A stretch of 64,000 bases of DNA from Duganella qianjiadongensis (GTDB lineage: Bacteria; Pseudomonadota; Gammaproteobacteria; Burkholderiales; Burkholderiaceae_D): assembly GCF_009857915.1 (NCBI RefSeq), contig NZ_WWCM01000009.1, forward strand, positions 161,299-225,298, read 5' to 3'. The position numbers and the translations under genes are program-made. The notes under the pieces were generated by a model that did not search any database, was not told the origin of the DNA, and was given only the letters and a program-made list of their open reading frames with translations. Position 1 is the first letter of the stretch. Each line of letters begins with the position of its first letter. This document shows, piece by piece, positions 63,424 through 64,000 of the stretch.

Positions 63424-64000
63424 ATGAATTTCCTCAAACAGCTAGTGACACTGCGCTGGCTCACCGGAAGTACGGCGGTGATTGCCGTGCCTTTCCTGTG
63501 GCTGACCTTCGCCTTCCTGGTGCCCTTCCTGATCGTGATGCGCATCAGCTTCACCGAGGCCGATGCGGGCGGCAATCCCTTCGGTACGCTGATGACGCTG
63601 GTGGATGGCGTGATCACCCTGAAGATCAAGATCGCCAATTACCTGTTCATCGCGCAGGATGACCTGTATGTGCTGACTTATCTCAGTTCCATCAAGTTCG
63701 CCGCGATTACTACGGTACTGTGCCTGATCATAGGCTACCCGTTCGCCTACTTCATGGCGCGCTCGCGCAGCACCGTGCGGCCCGTACTGATGATGATGGT
63801 GATGCTGCCGTTCTGGACGTCCTTCCTGCTGCGTATCTATGCATGGAAGGGCATCCTTGCCAACAACGGCATACTCAATCACATCCTGATGAGCATGGGC
63901 GTGATCAGCGAACCGCTGCACCTGATGAACACCCAGTTCTCGCTCATCATCGGCATGGTGTACGCCTATCTGCCGTTCATGATCCTGCCGCTGTATGCCA
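63424..64000 (+). CDS. potH: Putrescine ABC transporter permease, 3' truncated by window
   Basis: The first 192 codons of a permease open to the window end. It starts 14 bases after potG with an ATG at 63424. Hydrophobic segments (VIAVPFLWLTFAFLVPFLIV, FAAITTVLCLIIGYPFAYFM) and the PFWTSFLLRIYAWKGILANNG region match PotH. The second permease and binding protein are expected beyond the window. Confidence 0.92.
   Translation, partial: MNFLKQLVTLRWLTGSTAVIAVPFLWLTFAFLVPFLIVMRISFTEADAGGNPFGTLMTLVDGVITLKIKIANYLFIAQDDLYVLTYLSSIKFAAITTVLCLIIGYPFAYFMARSRSTVRPVLMMMVMLPFWTSFLLRIYAWKGILANNGILNHILMSMGVISEPLHLMNTQFSLIIGMVYAYLPFMILPLYA

Noticed and set aside
1..64000. CRISPR array, rRNA, tRNA or insertion sequence
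   Set aside because: No regularly spaced repeats, rRNA signatures, convincing cloverleafs or transposase genes were seen on reading both strands.

Overview
The window looks like a chromosomal segment of a high-GC betaproteobacterium, most likely Oxalobacteraceae (a Duganella, Massilia or Janthinobacterium relative). This rests on the gene order pcm-rhodanese-tolC, the nadK-recN-hemH-grpE-dnaK-dnaJ block with sigma32 and CIRCE sites, and the mix of TonB receptor, GH1 glucosidase and PL8 lyase. The genus is an inference; no rRNA or tRNA gene was found.

Left part (1-14.2 kb): the 3' end of a TonB-dependent receptor, a decayed RelE-type toxin with an intact Xre antitoxin, an MFS transporter and a GH1 beta-glucosidase beside a perfect LacI-type palindrome, then trmB, a HIRAN-like membrane protein, a periplasmic amidohydrolase, recQ, uppP, a cysteine-cluster protein, an alpha/beta hydrolase and an M14 peptidase. 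From 14.2 to 18 kb lie a FucP/GluP-type sugar transporter and a compact ketoacyl synthase-ACP-hydrolase cluster whose hydrolase has a cysteine nucleophile motif.

Middle part (18-37 kb): a MipA-like porin, a lipoprotein and a heavy-metal RND efflux operon divergent from its two-component system. A lower-GC accessory patch follows, holding a two-gene nucleotidyltransferase module (28209-29015 appears to carry a KfrB-like C-terminus). Then come a TetR regulator, pcm-rhodanese-tolC, gloA, a PL8 polysaccharide lyase and a DUF3667 protein.

Stress block (37-46 kb): nadK-recN sits behind a promoter with a perfect LexA box just downstream of the -10. After hemH and a TraB/GumN protein, grpE-dnaK-dnaJ carry a CIRCE operator, a consensus sigma32 promoter before grpE and a second sigma32 promoter before dnaK.

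Nitrate assimilation block (46.8-60.7 kb): the ANTAR antiterminator nasT precedes two transcription units, nrtABD-(PilJ-like protein)-cobA and nitrate transporter-nirB-nirD-flavoprotein-nasA. Each unit starts with a sigma54 promoter whose RNA would begin close to two ANTAR hexaloop hairpins followed by an intrinsic terminator. In the second leader the terminator shares bases with hairpin 2, so the two are mutually exclusive. A soluble PilJ/MCP-like protein inside the first unit is a candidate nitrate sensor. The window ends in a putrescine module: a glutamine-synthetase-like gene, potG and a truncated potH.
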